Part shown: positions 1 through 4,962 of the stretch, piece by piece | Layout: each line of letters opens with the position of its first letter | Numbering within the stretch: position 1 is the stretch's first letter | Assembly (NCBI GenBank): GCA_036675565.1 | Contig: JAKFER010000233.1 | Span: 1-5,636, forward strand | Direction of reading: 5' to 3' | Origin: JACCYQ01 sp036675565 | GTDB lineage: Bacteria > Bacteroidota > Bacteroidia > Chitinophagales > Chitinophagaceae | Length of the DNA: 5,636 bases | The notes under the pieces: model-generated | What the model saw: only the letters and a program-made list of their open reading frames with translations | Databases searched by the model: none | What the model was told of the DNA's origin: nothing | Position numbers and translations under genes: made by a program

Positions 1-1
1 A

Positions 2-151
2 CGACTTTTAAAATTAATCGCTTATCAAAATGTGACTGGCGGTTTTGCCTGGAAGAATACTCCAATGATTGTTTTGAATCCATATACACTTGTTTTTGTG
101 TATAGCTATTTCAGGACAAGACAAAATGTATTTCATAGTGCAAAGTGGTGA
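2..151 (+). CDS. possible C-terminal end of an unidentified gene (5' end outside window)
   Basis: An open frame runs from the left edge for 49 codons to a TGA at 149-151. The residues look protein-like rather than random: glycine and aromatic residues (QNVTGGFAWKNTP) are followed by a hydrophobic stretch with tyrosines (MIVLNPYTLVFVYSYF) and a basic end (RTRQ). This could be the end of a membrane protein or enzyme, but I do not recognise the family. The last codons and the stop lie inside the first copy of the long intergenic repeat (from 138), so the repeat may have replaced the original 3' end. A different forward frame is also open for about 34 codons, so chance is possible. The upstream sequence is needed to decide. 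Confidence 0.35.
   Translation, partial: RLLKLIAYQNVTGGFAWKNTPMIVLNPYTLVFVYSYFRTRQNVFHSAKW
83..104 (+). other. 7-bp hairpin near the end of the left partial frame
   Basis: TATACAC (83-89) and GTGTATA (98-104) form a perfect 7-bp stem around a T-rich 8-base loop. The stem is AT-rich and has no T-run after it, so it is a weak terminator candidate. If the partial gene to 151 is real, the hairpin lies inside it and is probably incidental. Confidence 0.25.
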
Positions 152-334
152 AGGGCTGCAGTTCCCTGATGCCGTGACAAGTCTCACGCATGGTGGTTTT
201 ATGAGACATTAACAGCCCACAGCGTCTTGTCATTCAGAAGGAGCGGCCATTGTATTTATAAATAGTTTTATCGTATGCCGCGACTGAAGAATCTCAGAGA
301 GATAATGAAAGCAGAGTGTTTCCTACTCTGTTTT
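138..334 (+). repeat. long structured intergenic repeat, copy 1
   Basis: This is the first of two near-full copies; the second is at 530-774. Module A (138-191) matches 530-583 at 50 of 54 bases by eye. Module B (191-334) matches 628-774. Module B has three stem-loops in a row: AGACATT/AGCGTCT (204-227, imperfect here), GCGGC/GCCGC (243-281, 29-base loop) and CAGAGT/ACTCTG (312-330) followed by TTTT. The stretch 275-334 differs from copy 2 at only two bases, both in the last stem and both keeping the pairing. The phrases GTCATTC and GAAGAATCTCAGAGA resemble interspersed repeats I associate with Bacteroidota genomes. No open frame is shared by the copies. It may be a repeat-derived RNA or simply a dispersed repeat; the function is unknown. 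Confidence 0.85.
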
Positions 335-371
335 GTTGGTAAGCTTTTCAAGTATAATATTTTTTCTTTTT

Positions 372-467
372 CTTTTTGATTGTACAAAAAAATGTTTGCA
401 GGTTTTGCGACTTCCATTTGATATAAATGGTTTTTTCTTTTTCTTTTTTGCTTGCACAAAAAAGAAA
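372..467. terminator. paired T-tract/A-tract hairpins, terminator-like
   Basis: Two similar units occur here. In the first, TTTTTG (373-378) pairs with CAAAAA (385-390) across ATTGTA. In the second, an 11-bp stem (440-450 with 457-467) consists of a T-run broken by C and ending in G, its complement, and a CTTGCA loop. Both units follow a T-rich tract with regularly spaced C bases. The T and A arms could act as weak terminators on either strand, but the stems hold few G-C pairs. They lie between the two copies of the long repeat and may be part of the same repetitive landscape. Confidence 0.35.
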
Positions 468-479
468 CAAAAAAGTGCA

Positions 480-509
480 CCCGGCAATGATATACAGCCC
501 ATTGCCGGG
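480..509. other. perfect 10-bp GC-rich hairpin
   Basis: CCCGGCAATG (480-489) and CATTGCCGGG (500-509) pair perfectly around a 10-base loop. This is the strongest simple hairpin in the left region. There is no T-run after it on the plus strand. It could be an RNA stem, part of a dispersed repeat, or a protein binding site. It sits just ahead of copy 2 of the long repeat, and copy 1 has no equivalent in the same place. Confidence 0.6.
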
Positions 510-529
510 AGGTGCTTCGATCAACTTTG

Positions 530-774
530 GTGCAAAGTGGTGAAAGGCTTCAGTTCCCTGATGCCGTGACAGGTATCACGCATTACAATAATGGCTTTCA
601 AAGTTTAAGGGTTTTAATATGGTTGAGTGGTGGTTTATAAGTGAGACACTAACAGCTCACAGTGTCTTGTCATTCTGAGGGAGCGGCCAATGCATTTACA
701 ATTGGGTTTAATTAATGCCGCGACTGAAGAATCTCAGAGAGATAATGAAAGCGGGGTGTTTCCTACTCTGTTTT
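530..774 (+). repeat. long structured intergenic repeat, copy 2
   Basis: This copy matches 138-334 but has about 44 extra bases (584-627) between module A (530-583) and module B (628-774). The extra piece contains GTTTAAGG (603-610), the same octamer type found in the arrays around 4928-5100. Here the first stem is perfect (AGACACT 644-650 with AGTGTCT 661-667). The GCGGC/GCCGC stem (683-721) again has a 29-base loop of different sequence, and the last stem is CGGGGT/ACTCTG (752-770), with two G-T pairs in place of A-T pairs, then TTTT. Stems are conserved while the middle loop varies. Confidence 0.85.
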
Positions 775-796
775 AAAGCTATTTCAGTAATCCTAA

Positions 797-830
797 GTGC
801 TAAGTGATGAAGTGCTTCAGTTCCCCGATG
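797..830 (+). repeat. partial third copy of the repeat (module A start only)
   Basis: These 34 bases match the first part of module A (530-563) with about five differences. The conserved part includes GCTTCAGTTCCC followed by GATG. Sequence after 830 diverges. An 11-base phrase, AGCTATTTCAG, occurs just upstream at 777-787 and also at 104-114 ahead of copy 1, so the repeat unit may extend to its left. Confidence 0.65.
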
Positions 831-855
831 TATTCGAGGGCAGTATACTCATTTT

Positions 856-895
856 CAAATTGTCTCATTGTCAAATTGTCAAATTGTCTAATTGT
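856..895. repeat. five tandem 8-bp repeats (CAAATTGT type)
   Basis: Five uninterrupted octamers read CAAATTGT, CTCATTGT, CAAATTGT, CAAATTGT and CTAATTGT, so the phase is exact and ATTGT is invariant. The array ends two bases from the stop codon of the minus-strand gene at 898, placing it in that gene's 3' untranslated region. No hairpin is formed. Eight base pairs is also the unit of the array after the MauE-like gene. Confidence 0.85.
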
Positions 896-897
896 TT

Positions 898-1098
898 TCA
901 TCTCAAAAACGGATAAACTCTTTCTTCTTTTAATCCTGTGAACTCGCAGAATTCGTAGATGGTGATGAAGGCGTGTTTGGGTTTGTTGAATTTTTTGCGG
1001 ATGGCTGAAAGCATCTTGTGTGCCGTGCGCTCACGCCTGCCCGTTATATTCATGATATCGCGGGCATAAATGACTATGCGGTTGGGTAGCGGATTCAT
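898..1098 (-). CDS. small helix-turn-helix-like protein, 66 residues
   Basis: The gene runs from an ATG at 1098 to a TGA at 898-900 on the minus strand. Residues about 12-36 (ARDIMNITGRRERTAHKM and on) look like a helix-turn-helix of the excisionase or MerR kind. Residues 48-65 contain a second pattern, EFCEFTGLKEERVYPFL, that again resembles a short helical DNA-binding unit. The protein is rich in Arg and Lys, with no signal peptide or membrane segment. Small proteins of this look are, from memory, common in Chitinophagaceae and Sphingobacteriaceae, usually called hypothetical. Binding of DNA is inferred. It is transcribed away from the four-gene operon, sharing a 239-bp spacer with it, and could regulate that spacer, though nothing proves this. 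A tandem octamer array lies right after its stop. Confidence 0.75.
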   Translation of the reverse strand: MNPLPNRIVIYARDIMNITGRRERTAHKMLSAIRKKFNKPKHAFITIYEFCEFTGLKEERVYPFLR

Positions 1099-1154
1099 GG
1101 CTTAGGCTTGTACTATAAAGTTCTGCATTCACCTGCCTAAATAAAAGGTAATAT

Positions 1155-1284
1155 GTATCAAAATAATGAAACTGTTATTGGTAGAATTACTTTTTTTCAG
1201 CTTTGCTGCTCCCGATTCAAATCCTTATAATGAAATTTTTCTGTTGATAGAATAGTAAAAAGTATCAAAATATTGATAACTTTT
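1155..1284. promoter_or_regulatory. TATCAA/TTGATA cluster and weak promoter candidate ahead of the operon
   Basis: The hexamer TATCAA occurs four times in one orientation or the other: 1156-1161, 1244-1249 (as TTGATA), 1263-1268 and 1273-1278 (as TTGATA). The last two form an inverted repeat with a 4-base spacer. A 15-base stretch at 1155-1169 recurs at 1262-1276 with one mismatch. TAACTTTT at 1277-1284 resembles the Bacteroidota -7 element TAnnTTTG and overlaps the inverted repeat, but I see no well-spaced TTG for the -33 element. The arrangement suits a site where a regulator, perhaps the operon's own response regulator, controls transcription. Binding is inference. Confidence 0.35.
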
Positions 1285-1337
1285 ACGAATACATTGAAGC
1301 AGATTAATCATGAATTTAGTGATCTAAACTATTTTAC

Positions 1338-1700
1338 ATGAGTAACTTTATCACATTAGCAAATGCCAGCCAGATGACCGCAACCTTCAGGCAGAACAGG
1401 GAAACCATCCTCGATAGTAACTATCAAAACCAGGACATTCTTCCTATTTCCGAAACATTTGAAAAATCGCATATTGAATCTATCCTGGCACAAACAGGAT
1501 GTGTGGGTTTGCGGATGTACCCGGGAATGGGAACAGATCTAAAGACGCATGTCATTTTCGTGGGTGTCAATGAAAATGATGAAGACATGATCCAGGTTCC
1601 TAATCAAACCCTCACAGAAGAAGATGATGAAGGTGTCTTGGTACAGGGCGGTGTCCGTTGCCCCGAGATCTGCCCACCGGAATCACCATTAAACGATTGA
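1338..1700 (+). CDS. small protein with Cys/Pro-rich C-terminal tail, function unknown
   Basis: The product has 120 residues and no signal peptide or membrane segment, so it is probably cytoplasmic unless exported by an unusual route. The N-terminal part (MSNFITLANASQMTATFRQNRE) looks helical. The middle (about residues 45-85) has alternating hydrophobic positions with LAQTGCVGLRMYPGM and THVIFVGVNEND, suggesting a small alpha/beta fold. An acidic linker follows (EEDDEG, 94-99), then a tail RCPEICPPESPLND (107-120) with Cys108 and Cys112; Cys55 is the only other cysteine. From memory, proteins with this start and a CPxxCPPxSPL ending recur in Bacteroidota as hypothetical proteins; I know of no function. 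It is first in an operon and its stop is 2 bp from the next start, tying it to the signalling genes. It might be a signal, a cargo or a modulator. No Shine-Dalgarno sequence is evident, as is usual for this phylum. Confidence 0.85.
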   Translation: MSNFITLANASQMTATFRQNRETILDSNYQNQDILPISETFEKSHIESILAQTGCVGLRMYPGMGTDLKTHVIFVGVNENDEDMIQVPNQTLTEEDDEGVLVQGGVRCPEICPPESPLND

Positions 1701-1702
1701 TC

Positions 1703-2356
1703 ATGAGTTTTCTTTTATCTGCAATATTAGGTTTAGTGATCAGTATACCTGCCATCATTGGGCTGGTAAAAATCAACCGGGTGGATAATACTTACCTGCC
1801 TTTTATCATCTTATTATGTGCAGGCTTTTTGAATGAACTGGTTAGTATTTATTGTGCTTACCAGTTTGGAAGCAATATGGTTAATTATAACATTTATGTA
1901 TTGTTTGAGATCATGTTGGTTCTATGGTTGTTTAATACCTGGAAATTGTTTGGCCATTATCCCTTTTATTTAATGCTTCAAGTTATAGTAGTCATTACCT
2001 GGTGTATTGAGACGCTATACATCAATGACATTTACAGCCTGAACCGCTATAGCCTGATATTGTTTTCGTTTATCATCGTGGCGTGTTCTATTTTCCAGGT
2101 GGCTTATATGATCTTCTCCAATACCAATAAATTATTGCAGCATGCTAAATTTATCATTTGCATGGCCTTCGTTGTATTTTTCAGTTATACCATTATAGCT
2201 GAAAGCATCGGTTTATACGGTCTTTCATTAAGCAGGGAATTCCGGGTACAGGTGCAAACACTTTTTATCTATGTCAATTTATTCACTAACCTGTTATTTA
2301 TACTGGCTGTTATATGGATGCCTACGAAACTTCGTTATATAATGCAATTGCAATAA
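1703..2356 (+). CDS. seven-helix integral membrane protein, probable signal sensor
   Basis: The product has 217 residues from the ATG at 1703. I chose this over an in-frame ATG at 1658 because the longer form would overlap the previous gene by 43 bp and put a polar leader before the first helix. Hydrophobic segments lie at about 1-22, 31-52, 60-80, 86-108, 116-138, 149-174 and 183-206, giving seven helices in the inner membrane. A polar loop with basic residues follows helix 5 (SNTNKLLQHAK). No catalytic motif, cofactor motif or soluble domain is visible, and I do not recognise a named family. The 3' end overlaps the kinase gene by 43 bp, implying coupled translation. Since the kinase has only one membrane helix and no input domain, this protein is the natural candidate for its sensor. 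A transport role is also possible. Confidence 0.85.
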   Translation: MSFLLSAILGLVISIPAIIGLVKINRVDNTYLPFIILLCAGFLNELVSIYCAYQFGSNMVNYNIYVLFEIMLVLWLFNTWKLFGHYPFYLMLQVIVVITWCIETLYINDIYSLNRYSLILFSFIIVACSIFQVAYMIFSNTNKLLQHAKFIICMAFVVFFSYTIIAESIGLYGLSLSREFRVQVQTLFIYVNLFTNLLFILAVIWMPTKLRYIMQLQ

Positions 2357-3054
2357 GCCTGGGTTGTATCGGTACCCTGATCATCATCAATATTATTTTA
2401 TTGATTGGTTTCAACCGCCGATTCTTTAAAAGAAAGGAGGACCGGTATATTACCGAGATCAAAACATTGAAACAGGAACGCACCAGATTTGCGCACGACC
2501 TGCATGATGGAATTAATTCATCACTTACCGGTTTGCGAATGGAAATGGAAGCAGCAGGGCATGCGGGCTATAGTAACCATTTGCAACAGATAAATATCCG
2601 GCTTGAAAAGATCATTGAAAATGTGTTGCCCCCGGATATGGAAAAAGAAGATTTCCAGGTTTATATGAATCAATACCTGGCCACCTGTTCAAAAATTTAT
2701 GGGTGGCCCATTGTATTCAGCTGTAAGTTGAGTAGCGCATTACCTGCCAACATGAAAATGCATTTATTCCTGATGCTGGAAGAAATAGTTCAAAATACGA
2801 TGAAGCATGCACAAGCCAGTAAGATGTATATTACCATAAGGGAAACCAAAAAAAGGTTAGAGCTGATAACCGAAGACAATGGCAGTGGTTTTAATTTACT
2901 TGAAAAAAACAGGAAGGGACTGGGACTTACCAGTCTGAAGGACCGAGCCATTATTCTAGGAGGAGAATTGTATTGCCATTCAGCACCGGGAAAGGGCACC
3001 TGTTATATGCTTAAAATACCCATTCAAAAATGGAACCAATCTCTATCGTCATAG
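2314..3054 (+). CDS. sensor histidine kinase, HisKA_3/HATPase_c (NarL-partner type)
   Basis: The 246-residue product has one membrane helix (about 11-33), a basic linker, then a HisKA_3 dimerisation domain with ERTRFAHDLHDG, in which His64 is the expected phosphorylated residue. The HATPase_c domain follows, with the N box EEIVQNTMKHA (Asn161), the G1 box EDNGSGF (Asp188, Gly190, Gly192), the G2 region GLGLTSLKDRA (202-212) and GGELYCHSAPGKGT near the end. All key residues are present, so it should be active. The family phosphorylates LuxR-type response regulators, and one is encoded next door. There is no periplasmic, PAS or GAF sensing domain, so input must come through the helix or a partner, probably the seven-helix protein whose gene it overlaps by 43 bp. 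The start at 2314 includes the membrane helix. The 3' end overlaps the regulator gene by 25 bp. Confidence 0.95.
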   Translation: MDAYETSLYNAIAISLGCIGTLIIINIILLIGFNRRFFKRKEDRYITEIKTLKQERTRFAHDLHDGINSSLTGLRMEMEAAGHAGYSNHLQQINIRLEKIIENVLPPDMEKEDFQVYMNQYLATCSKIYGWPIVFSCKLSSALPANMKMHLFLMLEEIVQNTMKHAQASKMYITIRETKKRLELITEDNGSGFNLLEKNRKGLGLTSLKDRAIILGGELYCHSAPGKGTCYMLKIPIQKWNQSLSS

Positions 3055-3692
3055 CAGAAGATAACCCTACGTACACGGAGGGGTTGCGGTCTGTCTTGCA
3101 ACAATACAGGAAGATGAAAGTTGTAGGCACAGCACAGAACGGTAAGATATTATTGGATATGTTATCCGATACTGTTCCCGATATTGTTTTAATGGATATC
3201 CAGATGCCGGAAATGGATGGCATTGAAGCAACCAGGATGATGCATGAACTATTTCCCGGCATTAAAGTAATTGCCCTCACTATATTATCTGCACCTATGC
3301 CCATCGTTTATATTATGCGTGCCGGTGCCTGGGGATATATCAATAAGAACAGTGAAGGAAAAGAATTGATCAAGGCCATTATGTCGGTGCATGCCGGCAT
3401 GCGCACCTTCTGCCCAACTACTTCTAACAGGGTGGCTCATTTAATGTTGAATAGTGAACTGAAATTATTCAACGAGCTAACACATTTTAATGAGATTGAA
3501 ATAAAGATCATCCGGTTAACCTGCAAAGAATATAAATCCAAAGAAATACAGCAGGCATTGTTTATCAGTCCGGCTACCTATCACCGGTATATAAAAAGGA
3601 TCAAAACAAAGATGAATGTACGTGACACCCGCGGCATTACATTGTACGCAATAAATTATGGGCTGGTAGAGGAAAGTTCGTTTAGGGTTTAG
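3030..3692 (+). CDS. LuxR/NarL-type response regulator
   Basis: The 220-residue product has a receiver domain (about 1-122) with the acidic pair Glu10-Asp11, phospho-acceptor Asp56 in LMDIQMPEMDG, Thr84 in IALT and Lys106 in INKN, so the full active site is present. A linker leads to a C-terminal LuxR-type helix-turn-helix (about 149-212) with KSKEIQQALFISPATYHRYI. The domain is diverged: the usual LTxRE start reads LTHFNEIE, and the recognition helix has Tyr-His-Arg-Tyr where many relatives have Val-x-x-His. The partner is the kinase encoded upstream, whose gene overlaps by 25 bp. Its targets are unknown; the TATCAA sites ahead of the operon are a candidate for autoregulation. The last three residues (FRV) and the TAG stop are encoded by the start of a TTTAGGG-like repeat, so the original C-terminus may have differed. 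Confidence 0.95.
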   Translation: MEPISIVIAEDNPTYTEGLRSVLQQYRKMKVVGTAQNGKILLDMLSDTVPDIVLMDIQMPEMDGIEATRMMHELFPGIKVIALTILSAPMPIVYIMRAGAWGYINKNSEGKELIKAIMSVHAGMRTFCPTTSNRVAHLMLNSELKLFNELTHFNEIEIKIIRLTCKEYKSKEIQQALFISPATYHRYIKRIKTKMNVRDTRGITLYAINYGLVEESSFRV

Positions 3693-3740
3693 GGGTTAGA
3701 GTTTAGAAGGTTTAGAAGGTTTAGAAGGTTTAGGGTTTAG
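3681..3740 (+). repeat. telomere-like TTTAGGG / GTTTAGAAG tandem array
   Basis: The array reads TTTAGGG, TTTAGGGG, a short variant, then three exact 9-bp units GTTTAGAAG (3701-3709, 3710-3718, 3719-3727), then GTTTAGGG and TTTAG. Degenerate related sequence (GGATTAG, GGCTAAGG) continues to about 3800. It begins inside the response regulator gene and supplies its stop. Several runs of two to four G bases on one strand could allow a weak G-quadruplex. The likeness to plant telomere repeat is coincidental. No gene lies between 3693 and 3918, and I see no clear terminator after the operon. Confidence 0.8.
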
Positions 3741-3869
3741 CGTTGAGGGATTAGTGAGTTGATTGATTATAGGTGAAGGATTAGGCTAAGGCTAAGGGTT
3801 TAATAGTTTAAATATTTTGAATGTTAGGTAATTCCTGGATAATCTTTCATGATATATATCGGAATGACA

Positions 3870-3924
3870 GGTTGTTGAACGATTGGTGAACGGTTGTTGA
3901 ACAGTTGTTGAACGATGGGTGAAC
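3870..3924 (+). repeat. five tandem 11-bp repeats overlapping the AraC-type gene start
   Basis: Five exact-phase units read GGTTGTTGAAC, GATTGGTGAAC, GGTTGTTGAAC, AGTTGTTGAAC and GATGGGTGAAC. TGAAC is invariant and units alternate between TTGTTG and TTGGTG/TGGGTG forms. The last unit provides the GTG (3919) that begins the next reading frame, and an earlier unit contains the in-frame stop (3898-3900). The 11-bp period is close to one DNA turn, so a protein could contact the same face at each unit; that is inference. Confidence 0.85.
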
Positions 3925-4344
3925 TATAATGAATTGCAAAATTATTTTCCCTCCTTTCTGGATGTTATAATGAAAAACAGGCTGACCATATCTGAAATTG
4001 AGCAGTTGAAACTTACAGCAACATTTATCAGCAATAATATGCACCGGAAAATAAAACTCGATGAATTGTGTGCTATTGCGCTGATGAACAGGCACCGGCT
4101 GAATGAATGTTTCCAAAAGATTTATGGGAATAATGTGTTTGGTTATATTACAACACAGCGTATGCAAAAAGCAAGAGAATTATTGTTGCATACTGATGAT
4201 CCTATACAGGATATAGGCAATGCAATTGGTTATGAATACCCAAATAATTTTTCAAAAGCTTATAAACGTTTTTACAAGCATGCGCCGGGGGAAGAGAGAA
4301 GAGATCAGGATATAAGGGTAATTTCAAATGGGAGAAAGATCTAA
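3919..4344 (+). CDS. short AraC-family transcriptional regulator (DNA-binding domain only)
   Basis: The 141-residue product consists almost wholly of an AraC-type double helix-turn-helix domain (about 34-128). The first helix-turn-helix lies near residues 46-67 (KLDELCAIALMNRHRLNECF). The second lies near 95-118 with the family signature region IGNAIGYEYPNNFSKAYKRF. The conserved RMQKARELLL helix joins them. Full-length AraC proteins have about 300 residues with an N-terminal ligand domain, which is missing here, so this is either a stand-alone small regulator or the surviving half of a larger gene. The GTG start at 3919 lies in a tandem repeat; an in-frame ATG at 3970 is the main alternative and would keep the whole domain. 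An in-frame stop at 3898 blocks any longer form. It precedes the MauE-like gene by 189 bp in the same direction and could regulate it. Confidence 0.8.
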   Translation: MNYNELQNYFPSFLDVIMKNRLTISEIEQLKLTATFISNNMHRKIKLDELCAIALMNRHRLNECFQKIYGNNVFGYITTQRMQKARELLLHTDDPIQDIGNAIGYEYPNNFSKAYKRFYKHAPGEERRDQDIRVISNGRKI

Positions 4345-4478
4345 ACCACAAAAGCCTTTAACCGTTAATTACAATACATACACAAGGATTCTATCTACGC
4401 CAAAAAAAATACTCCCGATCGCATACAAAATAATACACAGCGAATAGCTAATATTTATTTATTGTATTGATCTTTATA

Positions 4479-4515
4479 ATGCAAATAAATTTTTGCATCA
4501 TTCAGCGGCTGATGC
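4479..4515 (+). promoter_or_regulatory. two overlapping inverted repeats upstream of the MauE-like gene
   Basis: ATGCAAA (4479-4485) pairs with TTTGCAT (4492-4498). GCATCA (4495-4500) pairs with TGATGC (4510-4515). The two share GCAT at 4495-4498, so only one hairpin can form at a time in RNA. TAAATTTT at 4486-4493, inside the first repeat, resembles the Bacteroidota -7 element, with a TTG at 4467-4469, though the 16-base gap is shorter than usual. The site ends 18 bases before the ATG at 4534. It may be an operator over a promoter or an RNA switch; both readings are inference. Confidence 0.4.
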
Positions 4516-4533
4516 TTTCATAAAACTCCTGTT

Positions 4534-4962
4534 ATGAAACCTGGCCTGCTAGTTGAAATTATTTCAGCCATTCTCATTTTACTTTTTGTTTATACTGCAT
4601 TAAGCAAGCTGCTTGGATTGGATCAATTCAGAGATGTTTTATGGCAAGCACCTATGATCGGGCGTGGAGCAGGCATCGTAGCGAGGGCAGTGCCGCTGAC
4701 CGAGCTATTGATTGCCCTGCTCCTTTTTTTTCCCATTACCAGGGTTTGGGGGTTGTACGGCTCATTAGGCTTGTTGTTGGTTTTTACTGCCTACCTGGTT
4801 TACATGCTTTTTTCAATGACTGACCTGCCCTGCCAATGCGGCGGCGTGATCAGCAACCTTAGCTGGACCCAGCATGTATTTTTTAACCTGTTTTTTATTG
4901 GTTTAACGTGGTTGGGTATTCGAAGGAGTTTAAAGGTTGATAGGTTGAAAGGTTTAGGGTGA
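4534..4962 (+). CDS. MauE/DoxX-like membrane protein
   Basis: The 142-residue product has four hydrophobic segments (about 5-27, 47-67, 71-94 and 112-129), the layout of the MauE/DoxX family. Its key feature is a CxCGG motif (Cys100, Cys102) after the third helix, followed by SNLSWTQHVFFNLFF, as in MauE-type proteins of Bacteroidota. MauE is needed for maturation of the disulfide-rich subunit of methylamine dehydrogenase, and the family is linked to thiol or quinone redox work in the inner membrane. No methylamine genes are here, so the substrate is unknown; the small exported cysteine protein downstream is a candidate partner. The last eleven residues (SLKVDRLKGLG) are encoded by octamer repeats, and the TGA comes just after the fourth unit, so the C-terminus appears reshaped by the repeat. 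Confidence 0.85.
   Translation: MKPGLLVEIISAILILLFVYTALSKLLGLDQFRDVLWQAPMIGRGAGIVARAVPLTELLIALLLFFPITRVWGLYGSLGLLLVFTAYLVYMLFSMTDLPCQCGGVISNLSWTQHVFFNLFFIGLTWLGIRRSLKVDRLKGLG

Noticed and set aside
268..569. Overlapping open frames on both strands across the T-tract region
   Set aside because: The predicted peptides are low-complexity runs of Phe or Lys from T- and A-tracts, lie across repeat copy 1 and the hairpins, and show no recognisable domain.
138..830. CRISPR array or insertion sequence
   Set aside because: There are only two full, unequal copies without regular spacers, and no transposase or cas gene is present.
1658..1702. Earlier ATG for the seven-helix protein
   Set aside because: It would overlap the preceding gene's coding end and add a polar leader; the ATG at 1703 begins directly with a membrane helix.
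2790..3304. Minus-strand open frames within the kinase and regulator genes
   Set aside because: They are shadows of strongly supported plus-strand genes and have no domain of their own.
3681..3800. Eukaryotic telomere or assembly contamination
   Set aside because: The array joins directly to bacterial genes, overlaps a stop codon, and is degenerate, with related octamers elsewhere in the window.
3847..4167. Minus-strand open frame opposite the AraC-type gene
   Set aside because: The plus strand encodes a clear AraC domain over the same bases; the minus frame also runs through the tandem repeat.
4641..4823. Plus-strand frame inside the MauE-like gene
   Set aside because: It is an alternative frame of a gene with clear membrane helices and the CxCGG motif.
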